64,000 bases of DNA, taken from Glycomyces terrestris. GTDB lineage: Bacteria; Actinomycetota; Actinomycetes; Mycobacteriales; Micromonosporaceae. Where the stretch lies: contig NZ_RSEB01000003.1 of the NCBI RefSeq assembly GCF_003933745.1, forward strand, positions 682,001 to 746,000, written 5' to 3'. This document shows, piece by piece, positions 34,404-42,276 of the stretch. The number at the start of each line of letters is the position of its first letter. Within the stretch, counting starts at the first letter, position 1. The notes under the pieces are model-generated. The model saw nothing but the letters and a program-made list of their open reading frames with translations. It did no database searches and had not been told where the DNA came from. Both the position numbers and the translations under genes were made by a program.

Positions 34404-35702
34404 CTAGTTCCCGCCCTTCTGGTTCTTCCCGCGCCGGGAGAGCTTGGCGCCCCGCAGGGCGATCTCCTCGGCCGCTTCGAAATAGCTCGCCGCACCCCGC
34501 GAGCCGGGGTCGTACGTCATGATCGACTGCCCGTAGCCGGGCGCTTCGGAGACGCGGACGCTCCGCGGGACCACCGCGTCGAGCACGATCTCGCTGAAGT
34601 GCCCGCGCACCTCCTGCTCCACCTGATCGGCGAGCTTGGTCCGCTTGTCGTACATGGTGAGCAGGATGGTCGAGACGCGCAGGCGCGCGTTCAGGTGCGC
34701 CTTGATGAGCTCGATGTTCCGCAGCAGCTGCCCGAGTCCCTCCAGCGCGTAGTACTCGCACTGGATCGGGATGAGCACCTCTTCGGCGGCGACGAGCGCG
34801 TTGACCGTGAGGAGGCCGAGCGAGGGCGGGCAGTCGATGAAGATGTAGTCGAGCTCGCCGCTGAAGGTGTCGATGCTCTTCTCCAGGCGCCCTTCGCGGG
34901 CCACCACGTTGACGAGTTCGACCTCGGCGCCGGCGAGGTCGATCGTGGCCGGCACGCAGTAGAGCGAGGGGATGCCGTCGACCGGGGTCGCGATCTCGTC
35001 GAGCGACATGCCCTCGACGAGGGCCTCGTACACGCTCGGGGTGCCGGCGCCGTGCTCGACGCCGAGACCGGTGGAGGCGTTCCCCTGCGGGTCGAGGTCG
35101 ATGACCATGACGCGGTTGCCGTGCAGCGCCAAGGCGACCGCGAGGTTCACGGTGCTCGTGGTCTTGCCGACGCCGCCCTTCTGGTTGGCGACGGCGAACA
35201 CGCGGCGGCGGGTGGGCCGCGGCATCGTCACCGAGCCCGAGGGGTTGAGGACCCGGACCGCGCGCTGCGCCTCGCGCGCCAGCGGCAGGTCGTCGTCGAG
35301 CTCGCTCTTCTCCGGCGGCGCCGACTGCTGCGGCACCGGCTTCACGGCGGCCTTCCGCCCGTTGCCGCTCGGCGCCTCGTCGGGCGCCAAGTGCCGTCCG
35401 GCCCTGCCGCGCGAAGTCCTCGTCATCCCGTCCCCCCGTTCACCGCTGCTGTCCAGCCGGTCCGCCGCACCGGCGCCCGCGCCGGACTGCCTCGCAACCG
35501 ATTCTGACCCAGTCTGCCCGTAGGCCGGGGCTGCGCCACCCGATTCGGGAGAGGTTTCTCGATAGCGGTGGCGTCGCGCGGGCGGCGCCTCCTCGCTCAC
35601 GGCCGCATCGAGGAGGTTCCGGATACGCCGTTCAGCCGGGGTATCGCCGCCAAGGGAGCTGTGTTCACGATCTTCGGGGGGAAGGGGGTCGCGCACGTTC
35701 AC
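34404..35702 (-). CDS. parA: Chromosome-partitioning ATPase ParA
   Basis: A ~432-residue Walker-type ATPase that positions ParB-parS complexes on the nucleoid. The deviant Walker A motif is KGGVGKTTSTVNLA, the A' motif is VMVIDLDPQGN, and the B motif is YIFIDCPPSLG. About 165 poorly conserved residues rich in Arg, Ser, Ala and Pro precede the ATPase core, so a shorter product from an internal ATG at 35429 is possible. The GTG at 35702 is preferred over 35708 because TAGTCT stands exactly 6 bases upstream. parB follows after a 3-base gap. A parS site covers the promoter region. Confidence 0.94.
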   Translation of the reverse strand: MNVRDPLPPEDREHSSLGGDTPAERRIRNLLDAAVSEEAPPARRHRYRETSPESGGAAPAYGQTGSESVARQSGAGAGAADRLDSSGERGDGMTRTSRGRAGRHLAPDEAPSGNGRKAAVKPVPQQSAPPEKSELDDDLPLAREAQRAVRVLNPSGSVTMPRPTRRRVFAVANQKGGVGKTTSTVNLAVALALHGNRVMVIDLDPQGNASTGLGVEHGAGTPSVYEALVEGMSLDEIATPVDGIPSLYCVPATIDLAGAEVELVNVVAREGRLEKSIDTFSGELDYIFIDCPPSLGLLTVNALVAAEEVLIPIQCEYYALEGLGQLLRNIELIKAHLNARLRVSTILLTMYDKRTKLADQVEQEVRGHFSEIVLDAVVPRSVRVSEAPGYGQSIMTYDPGSRGAASYFEAAEEIALRGAKLSRRGKNQKGGN

Positions 35703-35708
35703 CGCCAC

Positions 35709-35714
35709 AGACTA
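35709..35714 (-). promoter_or_regulatory. -10-like hexamer for leaderless parA
   Basis: On the minus strand TAGTCT matches TANNNT, lies 6 bases before the GTG at 35702, and is 8 bases downstream of parS site 5. Confidence 0.5.
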
Positions 35715-35722
35715 CGGGCCGA

Positions 35723-35740
35723 ATGTTTCACGTGAAACAT
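35723..35740. promoter_or_regulatory. parS site 5, over the parA promoter
   Basis: A perfect 18-bp palindrome ATGTTTCACGTGAAACAT. It covers the place where a -35 element would lie for the parA -10 at 35709-35714, so ParB could autoregulate parAB here. Confidence 0.93.
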
Positions 35741-35893
35741 CGCCCTGCTCGGAGTAACTTACTCGGCATAGGTTATCCGAATCGGGCGCGCAACGCCGAA
35801 TGCGAAGTGCCGCGATGCGGTCGGCATCGCGGCACTTGTTGCGGCACTTCGGTATTCGCTTGATGAATTCTCGGGACGCGTTGCCCCGGCGGC

Positions 35894-36577
35894 CTAGCGC
35901 ACCCGCTCGATCACCACTACCGTTGCGGGGACCGGGAACACGGGGTCGCTCAGCTTCGACTCGCCGCACACCTCGATTGCGGCCGGCCCGCCGCCGAGGC
36001 GCCGGACGAGCTTCGCGTCGCGCGCGATCTCCTCGCCCGCGCTCTGGCCCTTGACGGCGAGCATCAGCCCGCCGACCCGGGCCAGCGGCAGGCACCAGCC
36101 GGCCAGCTTCCCCAGGGGCGCAACCGCTCTGGAGACGACGACGTCGGCCTTCCCCTTCGGGTCCACCTCCTCGGCACGGGCCCGCAGCACCTCCACGTTC
36201 CGGAGGCCGAGTGCCGCGATCACCTCGTCGAGGAAGTCCACGCGGCGCTGCATCGGCTCGACCAGGGTCACCCAGAGGTCCGGGCGGGCGATCGCCAGCG
36301 GGATGCCCGGCAGCCCGCCGCCGGAGCCCACGTCGATCACGTCGGCGTCCGCCGGGATCAGCTCCTCGACCACGGCGCTGCCGAGCACATGCCGGCCCCA
36401 CAGCCGCGGCACCTCCCGCGGCCCGATGAGGCCGCGCTCGATCCCGATGGTCGACAGCAGGCCGACGTACCCCTCGGCCAGGGCGATCCGCTCGTCATCC
36501 GCTCCGAACACAGAGGCCAATGTTTCACGTGAAACATTGGCCTCGGCGGGTTCAGAGCCTTCCGGCTCTTCGCTCAT
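35894..36577 (-). CDS. rsmG: 16S rRNA (guanine-527-N7) methyltransferase
   Basis: A 227-residue SAM-dependent methyltransferase. The SAM-binding motif is VIDVGSGGGLPGIPLAIA, followed by VEPMQRRVDFLDEV and the catalytic-region VVVSRAVAPLGKL. It methylates N7 of G527 of 16S rRNA, and its loss gives low-level streptomycin resistance in actinobacteria. The N-terminal residues ANVSRETLAS are encoded by a parS palindrome. AGGAG precedes the ATG at 36577, and the jag stop is 18 bases upstream, so the genes form one operon. The 185-base gap to parA carries parS site 5. Confidence 0.93.
   Translation of the reverse strand: MSEEPEGSEPAEANVSRETLASVFGADDERIALAEGYVGLLSTIGIERGLIGPREVPRLWGRHVLGSAVVEELIPADADVIDVGSGGGLPGIPLAIARPDLWVTLVEPMQRRVDFLDEVIAALGLRNVEVLRARAEEVDPKGKADVVVSRAVAPLGKLAGWCLPLARVGGLMLAVKGQSAGEEIARDAKLVRRLGGGPAAIEVCGESKLSDPVFPVPATVVVIERVR
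36513..36544. promoter_or_regulatory. parS site 6, 32-bp palindrome at the 5' end of rsmG
   Basis: GAGGCCAA and TTGGCCTC flank the TGTTTCACGTGAAACA core in perfect symmetry. The palindrome begins 33 bases into the rsmG coding sequence, so a hairpin could also form in its mRNA. Confidence 0.93.
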
Positions 36578-36595
36578 GCGTTCCGGTCTCCTGCG

Positions 36596-37099
36596 CTACT
36601 CGTCATCCGCCGGCTTCACGACCACCCGGCGGCGCGGCTCGGCGCCCTCGGACTCGCTCTGCACGCCGTCGGTCGCGTTGATGACATCGTGGACGCACTT
36701 GCGTTCGAAGGCGCTCATCGGGTCCAGCTTGACGACGCTGCCGGTCTCGATGACGCGCTTGGCGGTCTTCTCGGCCAGCTCGGCGAGCTTCTTGCGGCGC
36801 CCGGCGCGGTAGCCCCCGATGTCGAGCATCAGCCGCGAGTGGTCCCCGGTCTTGCGGTACACCGCGAGGCGGCACAGTTCCTGGAGGGCTTCGAGGGTCT
36901 GGCCCTTGGGGCCGACGAGGCCGCCGAGGTCCTCCCCGACGATCTCGACCTGGGGGCGGTCGCCGACGACGAGTTCGTCGATGTCCCCGTCGAGGTCGAG
37001 GATGTCCAGGAGGCCCTCCATGTAGTCGGCCGCCACTTCGCTCTGCTCAAAGAGGTCGTCTTCGGAGGCCACCTCGTCCTCCCGCACCGTTGCTCCCAT
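36596..37099 (-). CDS. jag: KH/R3H RNA-binding protein Jag (KhpB)
   Basis: A 167-residue RNA-binding protein. An acidic N-terminus precedes a KH domain (VEIVGEDLGGLVGPKGQTLEALQEL with its GPKG loop) and an R3H domain (RRKKLAELAEKTAKRV, then the LDPMSAFERKCVHDVI signature). The N-terminal Jag domain of Firmicutes is missing, as is usual in actinobacteria. It probably acts with YidC-dependent membrane processes or cell-wall growth control. An ATG at 37099 is preferred to an in-frame TTG at 37108. Confidence 0.92.
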   Translation of the reverse strand: MGATVREDEVASEDDLFEQSEVAADYMEGLLDILDLDGDIDELVVGDRPQVEIVGEDLGGLVGPKGQTLEALQELCRLAVYRKTGDHSRLMLDIGGYRAGRRKKLAELAEKTAKRVIETGSVVKLDPMSAFERKCVHDVINATDGVQSESEGAEPRRRVVVKPADDE

Positions 37100-37189
37100 A
37101 ATTGCCAACTCGTCCTATCGCTCGTTATAAGCCTAGTTTGCACCATTGTGGCTGATCCGGTGGCGCCTGCGCCGCCCCGGACCGTCCCC

Positions 37190-38284
37190 CTAGCCTTTTT
37201 TCTTCTTGGAGGTCTGCTGCGCGCCGCTGACCTTCTTAGCCCGCGCGATGCGCTCGGCCCGTGAGAGGTTCTTGCCCGCGCCGGGGCCGCCCTTGGCGGC
37301 GTTCGCGCCGTTGACGCTCGCGCCGTTGACGCCCGACTCCGGCTTCGCCTTCGGGGTCTGGCCGGACTGCTTCGGCTTCTGGCCCGGCTTGGGGGCCAGC
37401 TCCTTGCGGCGCTGCTCGGCCTCGCGCTGCTCCTCGAGCATCTTCTCGTGGGCCTTCGAGCCGGGCTTCGGCGGCTTCGCGTTCGCGTTGTTCTGCGCGG
37501 GCGGCGGGTACTTGTGCAGCACGAACTGCTGCTGTGCCAGCGAGAACAGGTTGTTGACGGTCCAGTAGATGACCACGCCGATCGGGAACGCGCCCGCGGA
37601 GAAGATCATGATGACCGGGATGCCGTAGAGCATCACCTTCTGGATCATCCGCTGGTTCGGGTCCTCGTTCCAGCCGGTCTTGAGGATCATCTGCCGAGTG
37701 GTGAGGAAGGTCGTCAGGATCATCGCCGCGCCGAGGACGCCGGCGACGAGCTTCACGTCGAGCGCGGAGGCGTCGACCTTGGCCAGCTGGTCGGCCGGCG
37801 TCAGGAAGGTGCTCCAGAACGGGGCGCCGAAGAGCTTCGCGTCGACGTAGGTGTCCCAGTTGCTCTCGGTCCAGCCGTAGAGCGTGTGGTGCATCGTCTG
37901 GTCGGGGTCGGGGCGGCGCAGCACGTGGAACAGCGCCAGGAAGACGGGCATCTGGATCAGGATGGGAAGGCAGCCCATGAGCGGGTTCGCCTTCTCCTTC
38001 CGATACAGCTCCATCATCTCTTTCTGGAGCGTCTCGCGGTCGCCCTTGTAGCGCTCTTGGAGCGCCTTGATCTCGGGGGCGAGCTTCTGCATGGCGCGCT
38101 GCGACTGGATCTGCTTGACGAACAAGGGGAAGAGGATGACGCGGAGCGTGATGACGACGCCGACGATGGCGAGGACCCATGCCCAGTCGGTCGCCAATGC
38201 CTGGTTCCCGTCGAAGACGTTCGACCAGAGGTCGTGCCACCGCAGCAGCACCCAGGACACGCCGTCGTAGGCCCACTCCATCAC
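37190..38284 (-). CDS. yidC: Membrane protein insertase YidC/Oxa1
   Basis: A 364-residue insertase with five helices of the YidC core: LAIVGVVITLRVILFPLF, MGCLPILIQMPVFLALFHVL, LVAGVLGAAMILTTFLT, IPVIMIFSAGAFPIGVVIYW, and the N-terminal span. The conserved Arg of the hydrophilic groove is in the first of these (LRVILF). The C-terminal ~110 residues are basic and disordered, ending in SKKKKG, and probably contact the ribosome. A GTG at 38284 has GGAG 7 bases upstream and is followed by an ATG at 38281; both are possible. Confidence 0.93.
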   Translation of the reverse strand: MMEWAYDGVSWVLLRWHDLWSNVFDGNQALATDWAWVLAIVGVVITLRVILFPLFVKQIQSQRAMQKLAPEIKALQERYKGDRETLQKEMMELYRKEKANPLMGCLPILIQMPVFLALFHVLRRPDPDQTMHHTLYGWTESNWDTYVDAKLFGAPFWSTFLTPADQLAKVDASALDVKLVAGVLGAAMILTTFLTTRQMILKTGWNEDPNQRMIQKVMLYGIPVIMIFSAGAFPIGVVIYWTVNNLFSLAQQQFVLHKYPPPAQNNANAKPPKPGSKAHEKMLEEQREAEQRRKELAPKPGQKPKQSGQTPKAKPESGVNGASVNGANAAKGGPGAGKNLSRAERIARAKKVSGAQQTSKKKKG

Positions 38285-38318
38285 TTGCGGACTCCAGTCA
38301 TCTCGCTCTTCGAAATCA

Positions 38319-38843
38319 TCACGTGCTCATCGGTGCCGAGGGGGGCACGGGGTCGAAACCCCCCGGATGAAAGGGGTGGCACCGTCCCAGCCGTCGCAGG
38401 CTCAACCATATGCCACGGACGGCACCGTGCTCGGACAGCGCCTCAAGGGTATATGCGCTGCAACTGGGGTAGAAGCGGCAGCGGGCCGGAAGGGCCGGGC
38501 TTATCCACCGACGGTACGCGACGACCGGTGCCGCGACCACCCGGACCAGGACGGACTGCGCCTCGCGCTCAACGCATTTCGCCGAGGGCGAACAGGAGTG
38601 CAGTGCCGAAGGCGAACAACTACACGGTGCCGAAGGCGAACAACCATGTGGCGCCGAAGGCGAACAACCACACGGCGCCGAGGGCGAACATTCGTGCAGC
38701 GCCGATGGCGAACACGAGCATGGTGCCGAAGGCGAACCGGAGCACTGCGCGGAAGGCGACTCGCACGGCGCCGCGTCCAGGAGGTGTTCGGGGGCGGGGT
38801 GCGAGCGGTCGAGGGGCGCCGGTCCCACGGCGGGGACGGTCAT
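38319..38843 (-). CDS. yidD: YidD membrane-insertion efficiency factor with repeat-rich N-terminal extension
   Basis: A 174-codon frame starting at an ATGA overlap with the rnpA stop. The last ~75 residues are a normal Yid[56 protein letters not shown]. The first ~95 residues are unusual, with eight copies of an 8-residue unit of the type A-[PLQ]-[CH]-x-C-S-P-S encoded by 24-bp direct repeats at 38581-38772. A normal-length YidD would start at an internal GTG just before [11 protein letters not shown]. Frame-preserving repeats and the ATGA coupling favour the long form, but this is not certain. YidD assists YidC-mediated membrane insertion. Confidence 0.8.
   Translation of the reverse strand: MTVPAVGPAPLDRSHPAPEHLLDAAPCESPSAQCSGSPSAPCSCSPSALHECSPSAPCGCSPSAPHGCSPSAPCSCSPSALHSCSPSAKCVEREAQSVLVRVVAAPVVAYRRWISPALPARCRFYPSCSAYTLEALSEHGAVRGIWLSLRRLGRCHPFHPGGFDPVPPSAPMST
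38581..38772. repeat. Eight 24-bp tandem repeats
   Basis: Eight head-to-tail units of 24 bp, each beginning with a GCCGAAGGCGAAC-like segment, with variable last ~10 bases. Unit boundaries are at 38581, 38605, 38629, 38653, 38677, 38701, 38725 and 38749. The period is eight codons and stays in the yidD frame on the minus strand. Confidence 0.9.
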
Positions 38844-39274
38844 GGCCGGCCCCGCTGCTCGCGCGGGCGCCCGCTCCTGGGGCTGCGGGCCGCCTTGACG
38901 GCCTCGGCCAGGTCGCGGTGGAGCTCGTCGTAGTCGCGCTCGGCGGCCTTGGGCGTGGCCCGCACGACCACGTCGGTGCCGGGCGGCCAGTGCGGCAGTT
39001 CCGCGGCGGCCGCGTGCCGCAGGCGGCGCTTCACCTTGTTGCGGACGACGGCGTTGCCGACGGCCTTGGAGACGACGAAACCCGCCCGCGCCGAGCTGTT
39101 CGCTCCGGCTCCGGACGGTGTCGTCTGGTGTTCTTCTGTGCTCTCGCCTGCGCGCTGGTCGGCGCTCGCCGGGGCCCAGTGCACGACGACGCCGCCGCGG
39201 GCCGCGCGGCGGCCGCGCTTGAGCACGGCACCGAAGTCCCGGCTGCTGCGGATGCGCGCGTCGGCTGGTAGCAC
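38840..39274 (-). CDS. rnpA: Ribonuclease P protein component
   Basis: A 144-residue basic protein that binds RNase P RNA and the tRNA 5' leader. The N-terminal [27 protein letters not shown] is typical, followed by a variable ~25-residue insert, then [22 protein letters not shown] with the RNR-type RNA-binding motif. The GTG at 39274 follows the rpmH stop by 74 bases. The stop overlaps the yidD ATG. Confidence 0.94.
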   Translation of the reverse strand: MLPADARIRSSRDFGAVLKRGRRAARGGVVVHWAPASADQRAGESTEEHQTTPSGAGANSSARAGFVVSKAVGNAVVRNKVKRRLRHAAAAELPHWPPGTDVVVRATPKAAERDYDELHRDLAEAVKAARSPRSGRPREQRGRP

Positions 39275-39348
39275 TGGATCACGTCCTCATCGGGGTCCCC
39301 CGCGGGCGGGCCGTGGCCCGCCTCGCGCAGGGGTCCGGAGGCAAGCGC

Positions 39349-39486
39349 TCAGACGGTCAGCTGCTTGCGACCCTTGTTGCGGCGCGCGTTGATGATGGCG
39401 CGGCCGGCGCGGGTGCGCATGCGCAGCCGGAAGCCGTGGGTGCGCTTGCGACGGCGGTTGTTCGGCTGGTAGGTGCGCTTGCTCAC
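39349..39486 (-). CDS. rpmH: 50S ribosomal protein L34
   Basis: A 45-residue, very basic protein reading [12 protein letters not shown] near the start, [14 protein letters not shown] in the middle and [13 protein letters not shown] at the end, a full-length L34. The GTG start at 39486 has GGGAGA about 9 bases upstream. It leads the rpmH-rnpA-yidD-yidC operon leaving the origin. Confidence 0.97.
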   Translation of the reverse strand: MSKRTYQPNNRRRKRTHGFRLRMRTRAGRAIINARRNKGRKQLTV

Positions 39487-40090
39487 GACGGATGTCTCCC
39501 ATTACGAATCAAATTGCCACTGCGCCGGGCCCTCGGGGCCCAGCCCCGGTTCGGGGCTACGGGGACGCGGAGAACAGCCTAGCAGGGCTTTCACCGGAGG
39601 CCCCAGCCGCTGACGGCGGGTGTGGCATGCCCCTCTGGGTCGACGGGCAACCACCTCATGTTACTCGCCGCACCGGCGCGGTCGCCAACCCGGTGGCGCG
39701 CCGCGCCCGCCCGCCGCGGCCGGCCCCACCGTCCTTCCCGGAGGGCCCCGGAAGGCGTCGCCGGAGCTCGCGCGACCGGTCCGAGCAGCCTGTGGATAAC
39801 TTCGCCCGGATGGTGGACGACTTCTGCGGCGCCGGAACGGCATCGTGGCGGGAGTCGCAAGAAACAGCAGGTCATGACCGTGATTCAGGAAACATTGTCA
39901 CAAGCGGCGCATGTGCACAGGGCAGCTGAAGCCCTGTGGATAACCTGTGGAAAACTTGCTGGAACGCGCCGCGGGCGGCACCAGGGGAACCGGGTGCGGC
40001 GGTGCGGAACGCCTGCATCGGAGCCTACCGGTAGCGGCCTCCGAACTTCGCGAAACCGACCGTTCGGGGACAGAAGACGAGCACAAAGGG
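39487..40090. other. Divergent rpmH-dnaA control region
   Basis: A 604-base gap without a convincing gene. It must hold the rpmH and dnaA promoters. Three DnaA-box-like sites lie at 39791-39799 (TGTGGATAA), 39935-39943 (TGTGGATAA) and 39946-39954 (TGTGGAAAA), compatible with DnaA autoregulation. Confidence 0.65.
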
Positions 40091-41884
40091 ATGGCGAACG
40101 TGACCGACCAAGATCTGTCGGCAGTCTGGTCGGCGGTGACCGCCGAGCTGGCTGAGGCGTCGTCGCTCACCCGCCAGCAGGCGGCGTGGATGCGCCTGTC
40201 CCAGCCGGTGCTGTCGATGCCCGGCACGTTCATCGTGGCCGCCCCCGACAAGTTCGCCCGCTCGGCCTTCGAGTCCAAGCTCCGCGTTCCGATCAGCGAG
40301 GCCCTCTCCCGGCACCTGGGCCAGCCGACGCAGATCGCGGTCACCCTCCAGGAGAAGCAGGCCGAGCCGGCCCCCGCCCCCGAGCCGCCGCCGGCCCCCG
40401 TCAACGGCAAGGCCGTCGACGACCACGCCGCCGACGCCACGATCGTGTTCGAGCGCCCCCGGTTCGAGGACCCCGAGCCGCCCGCCCCGCGGACCGTGCC
40501 GGCCCAGAACCCGCCGAGCCTGTTCGACACCGCCGCGTTCCGCGCCGGCGAGGCCGCCGAGGCGCCGCCCGCGCCCGAGCCCGAGCGGCCCGCCGCGATC
40601 CCGCACCAGCCGAACCGGCCCGCCGAGGCCGAGGCCCCCCGCTGGGAGGACCGCGCCCCCGAGCCCCCGGCCGACGGCGCCGAGCTCGAACGGGTCCTCT
40701 CCGAGACCGCCGCCCGCCGCGCCGACGGGCACAAGGACAACGGGGCCGCGCCGCCGGTCGCGCCCCCGCCCTCCGACGACCCGGACCCCGAGCGCCGCGG
40801 CCACCTCACCAAGGCCCACCAGGCCGCGCCCGCCAAGGCCGTCGACGGCGTCGGCCGCCTCAACCCGCGCTACAACTTCGACACCTTCGTCATCGGCTCC
40901 TCCAACCGGTTCGCGCACGCGGCCGCGTTCGCCGTCGCCGAGGCCCCCGCGAAGGCGTACAACCCGCTCTTCATCTACGGCGGCTCCGGGCTCGGCAAGA
41001 CCCACCTCCTCCACGCCGTCGGCCACTACGCGCACGACCTCGGCACCGCCCAGTCCGTGCGGTACGTGACGACCGAGGAGTTCACGAACGACTTCATCAA
41101 CTCGCTGTCGGACCGGCGCCAGCAGGCGTTCCAGCGCCGCTACCGCGACGTCGACATCCTCCTCATCGACGACATCCAGTTCCTCATGGACCGCGAGCGC
41201 ACGCAGGAGGAGTTCTTCCACACCTTCAACGCGCTCCACAACGCCAACAAGCAGCTGGTGATCTCCTCCGACCGCTCGCCGAAGCAGCTCCAGACCCTCG
41301 AGGACCGGCTCCGCACCCGCTTCGAATGGGGCCTGCTCGCCGACATCCAGCCGCCGGACCTGGAGACGCGCATCGCGATCCTGCGCAAGAAGGCCGTGCA
41401 GGACGAGCTCAACGTCCCCACCGACGCCGTCGAGTTCATCGCCACCCAGATCCACCACTCGATCCGCGAGCTCGAGGGCGCGCTCATCCGCGTCACCGCG
41501 TACGCGAGCCTGAACAAGAAGCCGGTCGACCTGGGCCTGGCCGAGGAGGTGCTGCACGACTTCATCCCCGAGGGCGGCAACACCACCGAGGTCACCGTCG
41601 ACCAGATCATGCAGGCCACCGCCGACTACTTCGGCGTCGCCTCGGCCGACCTCAAGGGGAACTCGCGCTCGCGGATCCTCGTGAACGCCCGCCAGGTCGC
41701 CATGTACCTGTGCCGGGAGCTGACCGACATGTCGCTGCCCCGGATCGGGCAGGCGTTCGGCGGCCGCGACCACACCACGGTCATGCACGCGAACAAGAAG
41801 ATCCGAAAGCAGATGGCTGAGCGGCGGGCGCTCTACAACCAGATCGCGGAATTGACGAACCGTTTGAAACACACCGACGAATGA
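40091..41884 (+). CDS. dnaA: Chromosomal replication initiator DnaA
   Basis: A 597-residue initiator. Domain I is at ~1-88, domain II is a long Pro/Ala/Glu-rich linker at ~90-255, and domain III is the AAA+ ATPase with Walker [11 protein letters not shown] (297-306), Walker [11 protein letters not shown] and the sensor segments. Domain IV has the DnaA-box binding signature [11 protein letters not shown] near the C-terminus. The start is ambiguous: the ATG at 40091 abuts AAAGGG, while a GTG at 40100 has that same motif at good spacing. The stop is followed at once by the oriC boxes. Confidence 0.97.
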   Translation: MANVTDQDLSAVWSAVTAELAEASSLTRQQAAWMRLSQPVLSMPGTFIVAAPDKFARSAFESKLRVPISEALSRHLGQPTQIAVTLQEKQAEPAPAPEPPPAPVNGKAVDDHAADATIVFERPRFEDPEPPAPRTVPAQNPPSLFDTAAFRAGEAAEAPPAPEPERPAAIPHQPNRPAEAEAPRWEDRAPEPPADGAELERVLSETAARRADGHKDNGAAPPVAPPPSDDPDPERRGHLTKAHQAAPAKAVDGVGRLNPRYNFDTFVIGSSNRFAHAAAFAVAEAPAKAYNPLFIYGGSGLGKTHLLHAVGHYAHDLGTAQSVRYVTTEEFTNDFINSLSDRRQQAFQRRYRDVDILLIDDIQFLMDRERTQEEFFHTFNALHNANKQLVISSDRSPKQLQTLEDRLRTRFEWGLLADIQPPDLETRIAILRKKAVQDELNVPTDAVEFIATQIHHSIRELEGALIRVTAYASLNKKPVDLGLAEEVLHDFIPEGGNTTEVTVDQIMQATADYFGVASADLKGNSRSRILVNARQVAMYLCRELTDMSLPRIGQAFGGRDHTTVMHANKKIRKQMAERRALYNQIAELTNRLKHTDE

Positions 41885-42276
41885 GCGGGCCTGTGGACAA
41901 GGTTGTGGAAAAGCTGTGGAAAAGCCCCGGAATCTGTGGAAAGCCTGTGGACGGAGTGTGGAAAACAGGCGGGAGTGCGATTCTGATTCGCTTTGAGGCT
42001 GTGGAGAACCCTGTGCATAACCTGTGGAAAAGCTGTGGACAGGGCTGTGGATGAGATGTGGAAAACTCGGCGGGTGTCGGAGCCTGTGGATAAGCTCCTG
42101 ATTCATCCACAGGTTCTCCACAGGCCGTCCACAGGCCCGTGGCCGGGGCTAGCTGCGGAAAGGCGGGTTTTCCACAGTTTCCACAGCACCGACTACTACG
42201 ACGACAGTTATATCTATAGAGAAACCATTAGTAATAGCGCTGTGAACAACCGAGCAACGCTGCGAAGGAGCAACCC
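41885..42276. other. oriC: Replication origin oriC
   Basis: The 392-base dnaA-dnaN gap carries about 17 sites resembling the DnaA box TTATCCACA/TTGTCCACA. In the left part they read TGTGGANNN on the plus strand, for example 41892-41900 (TGTGGACAA), 41904-41912, 41915-41923, 41957-41965, 42012-42020 (TGTGCATAA), 42023-42031, 42057-42065 and 42085-42093 (TGTGGATAA). From 42103 on they are inverted: 42103-42111, 42114-42122, 42125-42133, 42168-42176 and 42177-42185. An AT-rich stretch at 42205-42240 beside dnaN is the best candidate for the unwinding element. Position and density make this the chromosome origin. Confidence 0.95.

Noticed and set aside
38581-38772. The 24-bp repeats as a CRISPR array
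   Set aside because: There are no separate unique spacers of constant length; the units are head-to-tail, coding and imperfect.
37448-39271. A 607-codon plus-strand frame opposite yidC, yidD and rnpA
   Set aside because: Its repeats (PKANNHTAP-like) are the reverse-strand reading of the yidD 24-bp repeats; yidC, yidD and rnpA have recognisable motifs on the minus strand.
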